Positions 44,088-52,774 of a stretch of 64,000 nucleotides of DNA are shown one piece after another (position 1 is the stretch's first letter; every line of letters starts with the position of its first letter). A program made the position numbers and the translations under genes. Below the pieces are notes generated by a model. That model ran no database searches, was not told the origin of the DNA, and saw only the letters and a program-made list of their open reading frames with translations. Source of the stretch: Pseudonocardia sp. DSM 110487 (lineage in GTDB: Bacteria > Actinomycetota > Actinomycetes > Mycobacteriales > Pseudonocardiaceae); the NCBI RefSeq assembly GCF_019468565.1, contig NZ_CP080521.1, forward strand, positions 9,858,001 to 9,922,000, read 5' to 3'.

Positions 44088-45239
44088 CTAGCGGGCGGAG
44101 CGGAGGGGCTGGGCGCCGGAGTCGGCCGGCCCTGCCATGCGCTCGCCGACCTCACGCAGGCCGTCAAGGTCGGCGATGTCGCCTGCGATCGCGGGCACCC
44201 TGGCCACGGCGACGCCCGGGTGGGCGCCGGTGAACCGGGAGAGCAGGCGTTCCTCGCGGTCGGCGAGGTCCACCCGGTCGGCGTGCAGCCGCAGCACGGC
44301 CGCCGCGAGCGGCGCCGAGCGCAGTCCCTCGGCCGCGGCGCGCGCCTTCGTGGCCGACAGGTCGGCCAGCACCGGGTGGGTGCGGTTGAGAACGAGGCCC
44401 CCGAGCGGCATGTCGTCCGCGGCCAGGCGGTCGACGAAGTAGGCGGCCTCGCGCAGCGCGTCCGGCTCGGGGGCGGCGACCACGAGGAAGGCCGTGCCGG
44501 GCGAGCGCAGCAGCGCGTAGGTGGCCGTCGCCCGCTCCCGGAACCCGCCGAACATCGTGTCGAAGGCCTGCACGAACGCCGACGCGTCGGCCAGCATCTG
44601 CCCGCCGAGGATCGTCGAAACGCCCTTCGCGAACAGCGAGAAGCCCGCACCGACGATCTTGCGCAGCCCCCGCCCTCCTGCCCGCGCGGGGGCCGACAGC
44701 AGCCGGATCATCCGGCCGTCGAGGAAGGTGGACATGCGCTGCGGTGCGTCGAGGAAGTCGAGCGCCGAACGCGATGGCGGCGTGTCGACCACGATGAGGT
44801 CCCACTCGCCCGTTGCCGCGAGCTGCCCCAGCTTCTCCATCGCCATGTACTCCTGCGTTCCCGAGAACGAGGAGGAGATGGTCTGGTAGAAGGGATTGGC
44901 GATGATCGCCGCCGCCCGCCCGGGCTCGGCGTGCGTGTGGACCATCTCGTCGAAGGTCCGGCGCATGTCCAGCATCATCGCGTGCAGGTCACCCCGCGCC
45001 GCGGCCACGCGGCCGGGTTCGTTGCCGAGCGCCTCGAGGCCGAGGGCCTGTGCCAGCCGGCGCGCGGGGTCGATGGTGAGCACCACCGTGCGCCTGCCGC
45101 GTTCCGCCGCGCGGATCGCCAGCGCCGCCGACGTGGTGGTCTTGCCGACGCCGCCGGAGCCGCAGCACACGACGATGCGGGTGTCCGGGTCGTCCAGCAG
45201 CGTGTCGACCTCGAGCGCCGGCGCCGAGCGGGGGCTCAC
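44088..45239 (-). CDS. ArsA/GET3-like P-loop ATPase (Rv3680-like)
   Basis: A 383-residue deviant-Walker ATPase: VVCCGSGGVGKTTTSAALAI (P-loop), TVVLTIDPARRLAQALGLEA (Switch I/A-box), DLIVVDTPPSRSALDFLDAP (Switch II). It forms the second half of an ArsA-type pair with the upstream gene, whose stop its GTG overlaps (GTGA). In mycobacteria the corresponding pair forms a heterocomplex reported to affect resistance to nitric oxide and glycerol. A role in ion transport or tail-anchored protein handling is only inferred from the name. Confidence 0.9.
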   Translation of the reverse strand: MSPRSAPALEVDTLLDDPDTRIVVCCGSGGVGKTTTSAALAIRAAERGRRTVVLTIDPARRLAQALGLEALGNEPGRVAAARGDLHAMMLDMRRTFDEMVHTHAEPGRAAAIIANPFYQTISSSFSGTQEYMAMEKLGQLAATGEWDLIVVDTPPSRSALDFLDAPQRMSTFLDGRMIRLLSAPARAGGRGLRKIVGAGFSLFAKGVSTILGGQMLADASAFVQAFDTMFGGFRERATATYALLRSPGTAFLVVAAPEPDALREAAYFVDRLAADDMPLGGLVLNRTHPVLADLSATKARAAAEGLRSAPLAAAVLRLHADRVDLADREERLLSRFTGAHPGVAVARVPAIAGDIADLDGLREVGERMAGPADSGAQPLRSAR

Positions 45240-46264
45240 GAACTCACCTCGCTCACCGCGGGTTCGCCGACACCCTGGTCTGTGAGCGCCTCGGCCAGCT
45301 CGTAGAGCGAGCCGAGGTCCACGCCCTCCACGAGCTGGGGCAGCTCCAGCCGCGGCAGTGCCGTTGCCTCCTCCAGCCGGGTCAGCGCCGCGGCCTCGCC
45401 GTACACCCGCACCGCGTGCTCGACGGTCTCGGCGACGAGCCCGTCGATCACGTCGGCGGGCAGGTCGAGGCCCGCGGACGCCAGACCGGAGCGGATGCGG
45501 CCGGAATCGACGCGGCCACCGGCCGCGGCGGCGACCGAGCGGTCGGGGAGCCACTGCTGGCGCACCCGATTGACGATCACCGCGCCCACCGGGAAGCCGG
45601 TGGCGGTGAGCTCGTCGACGGTTTCGAGGGTCTCGGTGACGGGCAGGTCCTCGAGGAGCGTGACCATGTGCACCGCGGTGAGCGGGGAGTGCAGCACTTT
45701 CACCACGCCTGCGGCCTGGCTGTGGATCGGGCCGGTGCGCGCCAGGTCGGCCATCGCCTTGGTGACGTCGAGGAACTTCACCACGCGGCCGGTGGGCGGC
45801 GCGTCGAGCACCACGGCGTCGTACACCGGGCGCCCGTTCGCGTCGCGCCGGTTGACGCACTCCTTGACCTTGCCGGTGAGCAACACGTCTCGCAGCCCGG
45901 GGGCGAGGGTGGTGGCGAACTCGACCGCGCCCATCCTGCGCAGCGTGCGCCCCGCCATCCCGAGACGGTAGAACAGCTCGAAGTACTCCAGGAGCGCCGC
46001 CTCCACGTCCACGGCCAGCGCCTTGACCTCGCCGCCGCCAGGGGCGATCGCGATCCGGCGTTCCTCGTACGGGAGCGGGGGCGTGTCGAACAGCTGCGCG
46101 ATGCCCTGCCGGCCCTCGACCTCGACGAGCAGGGTGCGCCTGCCTCCGGAGGCCAGCGCGAGCGCCAGCGCGGCGGCAACGGTGGTCTTGCCCGTGCCAC
46201 CCTTGCCGGACACGACGTGCAGGCGGGCCGCCGACAGGGCCGCTGGCCAACCGGATGAACTCAC
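45236..46264 (-). CDS. ArsA/GET3-like P-loop ATPase (Rv3679-like)
   Basis: A 342-residue ATPase: LHVVSGKGGTGKTTVAAALA (deviant Walker A with the extra lysine), RRTLLVEVEGRQGIAQLFDT, VYDAVVLDAPPTGRVVKFLD (Switch II). The GKGGTGKT form is the intradimer-lysine type. First gene of the two-gene ATPase operon and upstream of its partner. GTG 46264 begins the family homology; the upstream part of the frame lacks domain content. It is divergent from the DUF4177 gene. Confidence 0.9.
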   Translation of the reverse strand: MSSSGWPAALSAARLHVVSGKGGTGKTTVAAALALALASGGRRTLLVEVEGRQGIAQLFDTPPLPYEERRIAIAPGGGEVKALAVDVEAALLEYFELFYRLGMAGRTLRRMGAVEFATTLAPGLRDVLLTGKVKECVNRRDANGRPVYDAVVLDAPPTGRVVKFLDVTKAMADLARTGPIHSQAAGVVKVLHSPLTAVHMVTLLEDLPVTETLETVDELTATGFPVGAVIVNRVRQQWLPDRSVAAAAGGRVDSGRIRSGLASAGLDLPADVIDGLVAETVEHAVRVYGEAAALTRLEEATALPRLELPQLVEGVDLGSLYELAEALTDQGVGEPAVSEVSS

Positions 46265-46421
46265 CGTCCGCCCTCGCTGACGCTCGGGCGACCGCTTCGC
46301 GGACACGCTGTGCTGATGGTTCGCTCGCTCCGCAAGCTCCGCTCGCTCACTGTTCCAGGTTACGGAGGCGCGGCGCGACCGGCCGTCCGAGCGGGTGAGG
46401 CGCTGGCTACAGTGACCTGTC

Positions 46422-46601
46422 ATGACCTCCCCCGGTTCGTCGGACGTCAAGTGGGAATACCTCACCGCTCCCGTGCTCATCCACAGCACCCAGGCCATCC
46501 TCAACAACTTCGGGCGGGACGGCTGGGAGCTCGTCACCGTCACCACCGGCGCCAACCCCGAGCAGCTCGTGGCGTGGTTCAAGCGCCCGGTACGGGGCTG
46601 A
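46422..46601 (+). CDS. DUF4177-like small protein (Rv3678A-like)
   Basis: A 59-residue protein from an ATG at 46422 to a TGA at 46601: KWEYLTAPVLIHSTQAILNN followed by FGRDGWELVTVTT and WFKRPV. The WEYxxxP and GxDGWELV elements are the DUF4177 pattern. It lies five bases before the RidA-like gene, as in the mycobacterial order, and is clearly translated in the same operon. Function unknown. Confidence 0.85.
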   Translation: MTSPGSSDVKWEYLTAPVLIHSTQAILNNFGRDGWELVTVTTGANPEQLVAWFKRPVRG

Positions 46602-46605
46602 CGCC

Positions 46606-47070
46606 GTGACCACGCCGAGCGAGCGCCTCGCCGAGCTGGGAATCGCGCTGCCCACCGTGCCCGCCCCCGCGGGCTCCTACATCCCCGCCCGCCGCTCCGG
46701 CTCCCTGGTGTTCACCGCGGGCCAGGTGCCGCTCGTCGACGGGAAGCCGGCCGCGCTGGGCAAGGTGGGCGCCGAGATCAGCGCCGAGGAGGCCTCCGGG
46801 CTGGCCGGCATCTGCGCGCTCAACGCACTCGCCGCCATCGACGCGCTCGTGGGCATCGACGCGGTCGCCGGCGTCGTCAAGGTCGTCGGGTTCGTCGCGT
46901 CGGCGCCCGGGTTCACCGAGCAGCCGAAAGTGATCAACGGCGCGTCCAACCTGCTCGGCGAGATCTTCGGCGACGCGGGCAGGCACGCGCGGTCCGCCGT
47001 CGGGGTGGCCGAGCTGCCGCTCGGGGTCCCGGTCGAGGTCGAGCTGGTCGTGGAGCTGGCAGGCCCATGA
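46606..47070 (+). CDS. RidA/YjgF-family protein (Rv3678c-like)
   Basis: A 154-residue member of the RidA superfamily: AGSYIPARRSGSLVFTAGQV, ALNALAAIDALVG, VVKVVGFVASAPGFTEQPKV, ARSAVGVAELPLGVPVEVEL. The arginine usually required for imine deaminase activity (in the ARxAVGV turn) is present. RidA enzymes hydrolyse reactive enamines and imines; this longer subgroup is less well studied. It is part of the small operon with the DUF4177 gene and the following unknown gene (ATGA overlap). Confidence 0.88.
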   Translation: MTTPSERLAELGIALPTVPAPAGSYIPARRSGSLVFTAGQVPLVDGKPAALGKVGAEISAEEASGLAGICALNALAAIDALVGIDAVAGVVKVVGFVASAPGFTEQPKVINGASNLLGEIFGDAGRHARSAVGVAELPLGVPVEVELVVELAGP

Positions 47071-47633
47071 GCGCCGACGCCGCAAGCCACGAGCTGCTCA
47101 TGCGGCTGGCAGGGCGACTTCCCGACGAGCTGTTGTGGCGGATGCGCGACTGGCTCGCCGATGGCGGGCGGGAGGTACTCGCGTCCACCCTGCCCCGCGA
47201 GCTGCTGCGCCACCGGGTCGGCATCACCGACGCCGAGCGCGAGCTGCTTGAGACGGCCGTCGGCTCGGCCCACCCCTTGCTCGACGCGGTGCTGCCCGTG
47301 GCGGAACCGCCATCCACCCGCGCCACGTTCCAGCCGGGAGACGGTGCGGTCGACACGCCTGCGCTCGCGCTGCTCGCGGTCGTCCGCGGCCACCCGGGGT
47401 GCGTCGAGGTCCGCCAGTCGTGGCGCGAATCGCAACGCATCGTGCTGGTGCTCGGCGCCGAACGGCCGTGGGAGCTCGCCGGCACGCTCCAGCGGGTGAT
47501 GCGCGCCCACGGCGACCGCACACCGTGCGTGGAGGTGCTCCCACCGCACGGGGAGCGCTCGTCCTACCACCAGGCAGCCATCATCGGGTCCAGGCCGCTG
47601 TGGCGATCCGCCACGGCGCTGGTCGGCGCGTGA
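47067..47633 (+). CDS. unknown actinobacterial protein, paralogue of the next gene
   Basis: A 188-residue protein of unknown function. The N-terminus (SHELLMRLAGRLPDELLWRM) and a later VEVLPPHGERSSYHQAA segment recur in the next gene as THDLLLALAGRVDDDLLRWA and VEVLPADGPVQGYHAAA. The two are therefore tandem paralogues sharing one core domain of about 190 residues. No catalytic motif or membrane helix is visible. Its ATG overlaps the RidA stop, suggesting coupled expression. Confidence 0.75.
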   Translation: MSADAASHELLMRLAGRLPDELLWRMRDWLADGGREVLASTLPRELLRHRVGITDAERELLETAVGSAHPLLDAVLPVAEPPSTRATFQPGDGAVDTPALALLAVVRGHPGCVEVRQSWRESQRIVLVLGAERPWELAGTLQRVMRAHGDRTPCVEVLPPHGERSSYHQAAIIGSRPLWRSATALVGA

Positions 47634-47665
47634 GGGGAGCGACCGACTCTAGGGGAGGAGGCCAG

Positions 47666-49753
47666 GTGGAGGACCCGACGTCGGGCACGACGCACGACCT
47701 GCTGCTTGCACTGGCCGGTCGGGTCGACGACGACCTGTTGCGCTGGGCACGCGAGCTGGTCGCCCTCGGCGAGGACGCCCGTGCCGTCGAGATGCTCACC
47801 GCGAGCCTCGTCGCCGCGAGAGCGGTGATGCCGCCACAGGTGCGATCCGCGCTCGTCGCGGCGGCCCGCAGCGCCCGCACCGACCTCGGACCCGCCGCCG
47901 CGCTCCCGCCGCCCCACCCGGAGACCGGCACCGAGCACCTCTTCGCCGCCCCCGGCGGCGGTGACCCCGTCGCCGTCGCCGTGCTCGAGTTCCCGGCCCG
48001 TCCGCTCACCGGGTGCAGCGTGCTGCTCGCGCGCCGCCTCACGCCGGCCGGCACGGCGCCCGGACCGCTCCCGCACCCCGTCGTGCTCGTCCGGGTCCAC
48101 GACCACACCCGCCGCGCCGACGTACTCGCCTACCAGCTCGGCGCGGCCCTCGAGCGGGCCGGTGCCCCCGCGTCGGTCGAGGTGCTGCCGGCCGACGGGC
48201 CGGTGCAGGGCTACCACGCCGCGGCGCTCGCCGCCGCCGTGGAGCTACGCACGGAGGTGACCGACGACCGGCCGTGGCGTCCTCCGCCGCCGCCCGTGCC
48301 CCCGGTGGAACGGCACGCGCTCGCGCCGCCCGTCGGCCGCCCGCCCCGCAGGCTCGCCCCGGATCCGCACCCGCTCGCACCCGAGCCGCCCGCGCCGGCG
48401 TCGCGGTACCGCCCCGAGCCGGTCGTCACCGACGGGCCGGAGTCCCGCGACGACGACCACGCCGCCGCGGAGGACTCCGCCGCCGCCACCGCGCGACTCC
48501 AGCCGGCGAGTGAGCGGGAGCCGGAGGGGATCGAGTCCGCCACCGCCCGGCTCGTCTCCGAACCGGGCCGCCGCTTCGACGACCACGAGCACGACGACGA
48601 ACACGACCAGGACGACGAGGACGACGCGCAGGACGACGAGGACGACCTCGAGGACGGCCGTTTCGCCGACGACCACGACGCCGACGAGGACGACCAGGAC
48701 GAGGTCGCGGACGAGGACCCGGCGGCCCGTGCCGAGGAGGCGTTCCCCGAACCGCCGTCGCCGCACCCGCTCGCGGCACCGCGCCCGCTTCCCCTGCGCG
48801 ACGATTCCCGCCCTGGCCGGGCGACACCGCTGCCGTCACCTCCGTCCCCGCCGCCGCCCACGCCGCTGCCGTCGCGCGACAACCGGCCTCGGCCCACCGT
48901 CACCCCGATCTCGCGGGCCATGCCGAACCCGATCCCGCTCCGGCGCAGCGGCGGCCCCAACCCGATCCCCCGCCCGCTGCCGGCGGCGGAGTCACGGCCG
49001 TCCCTCCGGCGCGTCGACGACGACCGGGACAGGTTCGAACCGTCCGTCGACGAGCGTGCGGAGCCTCCCCAGGAGGAGCAGCCGACCGCGCGGCGCGACA
49101 CGCCGGCCTTCGAGTCGCTGAGCGATCCGCTGAACGGTCCGCTGCACCAGCCCCTGCTCGCGCCGCTGCTGGATCCGACGAGGCCCGAGGACGACCCCCT
49201 CGGCTCCGCCGACCGGCGCCGAGACGAGCAGCGCCCAGCCGCCCGGCGCACTGACGACCAGCGCGCTGACGACCGGCGCGCGGAGCCGGCCGCCCCCCAG
49301 AACGACGACGAGTGGTCGAAGGACTGGCTCTCCGGTACCTGGGCGATGGCCCCCTCGGCCCTCGAAGAGCCCGCCGCTCCGCGGCCGGAGCCGGAACCCG
49401 AGCCGGAGCCCGTCGAGGACGCCGAACCCGGCCGTCCCGCCCCGCGCCCGGTGCCCCGCTCCCCGGCCCGGCACCGCTTCCCGGACGAGCCGCCTTCGAA
49501 CGGCTCCCGCGCCTATCACGAGCGGTCGGAGGACGGCGACGACGAGCCGTCCGAAGGGGATGACGATGACCGGGAGGAGCTCGGGCTGCGCCCCGAGTCG
49601 ATCGCCCGGCTGAGCGACGCCGACCGCCAGTTGCTGGCCCGCCTGCAGGCCGAGCTCCTCGAGGGGCGCCGGCAGCGGATCGGCCGCCGCATCATCAACG
49701 GTGCGCCGACGAACGGCAGCCGCCGCGGCCACCCGCCCGACTACACCAACTGA
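47666..49753 (+). CDS. unknown protein with core domain plus long disordered acidic/proline-rich tail
   Basis: A 695-residue protein. Residues 1-195 are paralogous to the preceding gene. Residues about 200-300 are Pro/Arg-rich. Residues about 300-355 are extremely acidic (DDHEHDDEHDQDDEDDAQDD and similar), and the remainder is Pro-, Arg- and Glu-rich low-complexity sequence. The C-terminal 50 residues return to helical sequence (SIARLSDADRQLLARLQAEL). GTG 47666 has GGAGG six bases upstream. The tail is probably intrinsically disordered, with a short helical end that may bind a partner. Function unknown. Confidence 0.8.
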   Translation: MEDPTSGTTHDLLLALAGRVDDDLLRWARELVALGEDARAVEMLTASLVAARAVMPPQVRSALVAAARSARTDLGPAAALPPPHPETGTEHLFAAPGGGDPVAVAVLEFPARPLTGCSVLLARRLTPAGTAPGPLPHPVVLVRVHDHTRRADVLAYQLGAALERAGAPASVEVLPADGPVQGYHAAALAAAVELRTEVTDDRPWRPPPPPVPPVERHALAPPVGRPPRRLAPDPHPLAPEPPAPASRYRPEPVVTDGPESRDDDHAAAEDSAAATARLQPASEREPEGIESATARLVSEPGRRFDDHEHDDEHDQDDEDDAQDDEDDLEDGRFADDHDADEDDQDEVADEDPAARAEEAFPEPPSPHPLAAPRPLPLRDDSRPGRATPLPSPPSPPPPTPLPSRDNRPRPTVTPISRAMPNPIPLRRSGGPNPIPRPLPAAESRPSLRRVDDDRDRFEPSVDERAEPPQEEQPTARRDTPAFESLSDPLNGPLHQPLLAPLLDPTRPEDDPLGSADRRRDEQRPAARRTDDQRADDRRAEPAAPQNDDEWSKDWLSGTWAMAPSALEEPAAPRPEPEPEPEPVEDAEPGRPAPRPVPRSPARHRFPDEPPSNGSRAYHERSEDGDDEPSEGDDDDREELGLRPESIARLSDADRQLLARLQAELLEGRRQRIGRRIINGAPTNGSRRGHPPDYTN

Positions 49754-49787
49754 CACCCATCCGCCCTCGGGCGAGCACCCAGGACGG

Positions 49788-50294
49788 CTACGAGTGGTGG
49801 TTCCCCGTCCTCGACGGGCGCAGGTGCTCGATCGTCACGCGGTGCCGCTCCGTCAGTCGCTGGGCGATCAAGGAGCGGTGACAGGCTTCCGGGTCGCGCT
49901 CGACGCAGAGCAGCGCCGCGGTCCCGCTGCTCTGCAGCGCCGACACGATCGACGTGAGATCGGCGCTGTCGAGGATCTCGGTGGTGTAGCGGCGGGTGTA
50001 CTCGGCGGCGAGCTCGCGGCGCGAGCGCTTGCCGACCCCTCGACGGTCGTCCTCGGCGTACTGGAGCCGGCGTAGTTCGGTGGTCGGGGCGAGCTCGGGG
50101 TGGTGCTCGTAGGCGATCCGGGCACGGGCGAGGGCAGCCTGTAGCCGCAGTGAGTTGGCCCATGCGTACTCGGGTCCGCGGACACCGCGGCGCTGGCGTA
50201 CGTCGAGTAGCAGGCGGACGTCCGCGTGCCGCAGTCGTTGCAGGAAGGACTCGTCGTCGAAGCCGTAGACGCCGATCGTCACCATTCTGAGCAT
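49788..50294 (-). CDS. DUF488 family protein
   Basis: A 168-residue DUF488 protein: VTIGVYGFDDESFLQRLRHA, DVRLLLDVRQRRGVRGPEYA, and the C-terminal cysteine motif LLCVERDPEACHRSLIA. The conserved cysteine pair and arginine suggest a nucleic-acid or redox role, but no function is established for the family. ATG 50294 is preferred because GGAAGGTGA lies eight bases upstream. It is separated from the upstream RidA-like gene by a strong terminator hairpin. Confidence 0.88.
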   Translation of the reverse strand: MLRMVTIGVYGFDDESFLQRLRHADVRLLLDVRQRRGVRGPEYAWANSLRLQAALARARIAYEHHPELAPTTELRRLQYAEDDRRGVGKRSRRELAAEYTRRYTTEILDSADLTSIVSALQSSGTAALLCVERDPEACHRSLIAQRLTERHRVTIEHLRPSRTGNHHS

Positions 50295-50313
50295 CGAGAC
50301 GGTCACCTTCCCG

Positions 50314-50355
50314 CTGCTCGCCGCCTCCGGCATCCCCACCGGAGGCGGCGAGCAG
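50314..50355 (-). terminator. 17-bp perfect hairpin terminator downstream of the second RidA gene
   Basis: CTGCTCGCCGCCTCCGG pairs perfectly with CCGGAGGCGGCGAGCAG around an eight-base loop. It begins three bases after the stop of the minus-strand RidA-like gene and ends before the DUF488 start. Confidence 0.85.
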
Positions 50356-50358
50356 GCA

Positions 50359-50760
50359 TCACGCGACGGCGGTCCCCTCGAGCTCGACCATCTGGCCGGG
50401 GATCGCGAGCCGAGTCACTCCGAGCATCGTGGTGGTGGGTGCCACCCCGGCTACGCCCAACCGCGACGCCAGCACGCCGTAGTGCTGGAAGAGCAGGTCG
50501 ACGTCGGTGGTGTAGACGTTGAGCCGGACGAGGTTCGCGAGAGACATGTCGGCCTCGCCGAGCACGGCCTCGAGGTTGTCGAGGCTCAGCGCCAACTGCC
50601 CCGCCATGTCGCCGTCATGCTGGGGCTTGCCGTCGCCGCTCATCGCGGTCTGCCCGGAGCAGTACAGGGTCCGGGTGTGCCCTGAGACGATCTCCCCCTG
50701 GTTGAATCCCATCTCCACCGACCACGTCACCGGGTTGACCACAGTTCGTTCTATTGCCAC
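50359..50760 (-). CDS. RidA-family protein (second copy)
   Basis: A 133-residue RidA-type protein: SGHTRTLYCSGQTAMSGDGK, NLEAVLGEADMSLANLVRLN, VYTTDVDLLFQHYG, and the C-terminal LGVTRLAIPGQMVELEGTAV. The arginine of the active-site turn is present (TRL). It differs from the RidA of the DUF4177 operon and is short, as classic RidA. It is divergent from a WYL regulator with a palindrome between them, so it is probably that regulator's target. Confidence 0.88.
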   Translation of the reverse strand: MAIERTVVNPVTWSVEMGFNQGEIVSGHTRTLYCSGQTAMSGDGKPQHDGDMAGQLALSLDNLEAVLGEADMSLANLVRLNVYTTDVDLLFQHYGVLASRLGVAGVAPTTTMLGVTRLAIPGQMVELEGTAVA

Positions 50761-50813
50761 ATCAGCTCCATCCGGTAACCACGGCCTTTGGTGGGCTGAG
50801 CCTCCCAAGCAAT

Positions 50814-50832
50814 CACGACATCCTGTGTCGTG
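50814..50832. promoter_or_regulatory. palindrome in the RidA/WYL divergent promoter
   Basis: CACGACA and TGTCGTG form perfect seven-base arms around a five-base centre. It lies about 20 bp upstream of the regulator's start codon. Confidence 0.6.
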
Positions 50833-50851
50833 TATTCGATAGAGTTCGTGT

Positions 50852-51826
50852 GTGCGCGCCGACCGGTTGGTGTCGCTGGTGCTGCTGCTGCGCCGGCACG
50901 GTCGGCTGTCCGCGGCCGCGCTGGCCCGCGAGCTGGAGGTATCCACCCGCACCGTGCTGCGCGACATCGACGCCCTGTCCGCGGCAGGAGTCCCGGTCTA
51001 CGCCGAACGCGGCCGGCACGGCGGTTTCGCGTTGCTGCCCGGTTTCCATACCGAGCTGACCGGGCTGAACTACGACGAAGCACTTGCCTTGCTGGTCGCC
51101 GGATCACGGCGCGGCGCGCAGGCGTTCGGCCTCGGCTCGGCGCTCGCTTCGGCCATGCGCAAGGTGGTCGACGCTCTCCCCGAAAGCCATCGGGCCATCG
51201 CGGCCGGCGCGGCCGAGCGACTGCTCATCGACCCGGAGACCGACCTGCTGTCGCGCCGGGAGGTCGCCGAGGAGGTGCCCGACACGATCGTGACCGAGAT
51301 CCGGCGGGCGGTGTTCGCCGGACACAAGCTGCGCATCCACTACGCGGCCGTGGACCAGACCCCGAAGTGGCGCACGGTGGACCCGATCGGCCTGGTCACC
51401 GTACGCGGCCAGGGCTACTTGCTGGCCACGAAGTCCGGCACGGACCGCACCTACCGGCTGTCCCGGGTCCTGGCAGCGGAGGAACTCGCCGAACCCGCCC
51501 AACGACCGGACCGGGTCGATCTGGACCGGGCATGGCAGGAACGCAGCACGCGATTTCGAACCGGGGGCGACCAGGTCACCGTGCTGGCACGGGTGAACCC
51601 GGCGCGGCGGGAGGAGCTGCTGCGCACCGCGCTGGCCGTCCGTGCCGAGGAACCCGACGCGGACGGCTGGCTGCGGCTGGAGGTGACCTTCAGCGATCAG
51701 CGACACGCCGAATGGGCACTGTGGCAGCTCGCCACGAGTGCGGAAGCCCTGGCCCCGCAGTGGTTGCGCACCGCATTGCGTGACCGCGCCGCCGCGATCG
51801 CCGCCTGCTATGGAGTGTCGTCCTGA
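50852..51826 (+). CDS. WYL-domain helix-turn-helix regulator (second copy)
   Basis: A 324-residue DeoR/YafY-type regulator: HTH_11 (LVSLVLLLRRHGRLSAAALA, then RELEVSTRTVLRDIDALSAA), WYL domain (LRIHYAAVDQTPKWRTVDPI; GQGYLLATKSGTDRTYRLSR) and a C-terminal WCX extension. It has the same architecture as the regulator beside the epoxide hydrolase. It is divergent from a RidA-like gene and convergent with an oxidoreductase. Confidence 0.9.
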   Translation: MRADRLVSLVLLLRRHGRLSAAALARELEVSTRTVLRDIDALSAAGVPVYAERGRHGGFALLPGFHTELTGLNYDEALALLVAGSRRGAQAFGLGSALASAMRKVVDALPESHRAIAAGAAERLLIDPETDLLSRREVAEEVPDTIVTEIRRAVFAGHKLRIHYAAVDQTPKWRTVDPIGLVTVRGQGYLLATKSGTDRTYRLSRVLAAEELAEPAQRPDRVDLDRAWQERSTRFRTGGDQVTVLARVNPARREELLRTALAVRAEEPDADGWLRLEVTFSDQRHAEWALWQLATSAEALAPQWLRTALRDRAAAIAACYGVSS

Positions 51827-51883
51827 GAGTTGTCGCCTCCTGCGGGCAACTGCCGGCGCACGCCACTGCGCGCGAGTCGCGCG

Positions 51884-52774
51884 TCAGACCACGGCGGCGC
51901 GTACGGCCTCCACCAGTTCCTGCAGGCGCAGGCCGCGCGTGACGTCGAGTGCGGGCGGCGGGCCCGAGCCTTCGACTGCGGCGACGAGCTCGTCGAGCAG
52001 GGCCGCGTAGCAGGTGGGGGCGTCGGCGCCGCGACCGGAGAGCCGGTGCCGCCCGGCACCGCCGAGCACCGTGAACTCGATGTCCGACGGGTCGACGGGC
52101 ACGCGCATGGACAGCGTCACGGAGCTCTGCGCGCCTCCGGCGTGCAGCAGGCCGAAGCGCCAGAGATCGGGCTCCCCGTACCGTGCCCACGGCACCTCGA
52201 CGACCGGACCGACCGCTGCGTCGAGGAGATCGATCACGTGCGGTCCGAGGTCGGACAGCGCGCCCTCCTCGGCCCGCCACGGCGACGTGCAATACAGCCC
52301 GCCCAGCAGCGAGCCCGAGATCCAGCGGGCGAACGCCACGGTGTCCGGCCCTGCAGGCTCCGCCGGCATCTCGGCGAGCCAGTCCCGCACGGCCGGTGCG
52401 TGCCGCATCGTCAGCACCATCGACGAGTGCACGCCGGCCCGCTCGACAGCTTCGACCACCGCGCGGGCATCCTCGACCGTGCCCGCAAGCGGCTTCTCGC
52501 AGATCAGGTGCTTGCCGGCGGCCGCGGCGAAGAGCGCGAGCCTGCCCTGCGCCTGCGGCGGCACGGCCAACGCGACCGCGTCGACGGCGTCGAGCAGCAC
52601 CTCGAGGTCGGCGAAGGGGCGCGCACCGAACTCGGCGGCGAGCTCGGTCGCGGCCTCCGGTCTACGGGTCCAGACGCCCGCGAGCTCGGTGCCGGAGTGC
52701 GCCACGATGCCCGGCGCGTGCACCGTGCGGGCCCACGGGCCGCCACCGACCAGACCCACCCGCAGCCGATCCAT
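51884..52774 (-). CDS. Gfo/Idh/MocA-family oxidoreductase (second copy)
   Basis: A 296-residue NAD(P)-dependent oxidoreductase: Rossmann motif RVGLVGGGPWARTVHAPGI at the N-terminus, the catalytic EKP motif intact (HLICEKPLAGTVEDARAVVE), and a GALSDLGPHVIDLLDAAVG segment carrying the His and Asp of the second domain. Unlike the copy at the left end of the window it retains EKP. The substrate is unknown, probably a sugar or cyclitol derivative. ATG 52774 begins the fold. Confidence 0.88.
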   Translation of the reverse strand: MDRLRVGLVGGGPWARTVHAPGIVAHSGTELAGVWTRRPEAATELAAEFGARPFADLEVLLDAVDAVALAVPPQAQGRLALFAAAAGKHLICEKPLAGTVEDARAVVEAVERAGVHSSMVLTMRHAPAVRDWLAEMPAEPAGPDTVAFARWISGSLLGGLYCTSPWRAEEGALSDLGPHVIDLLDAAVGPVVEVPWARYGEPDLWRFGLLHAGGAQSSVTLSMRVPVDPSDIEFTVLGGAGRHRLSGRGADAPTCYAALLDELVAAVEGSGPPPALDVTRGLRLQELVEAVRAAVV

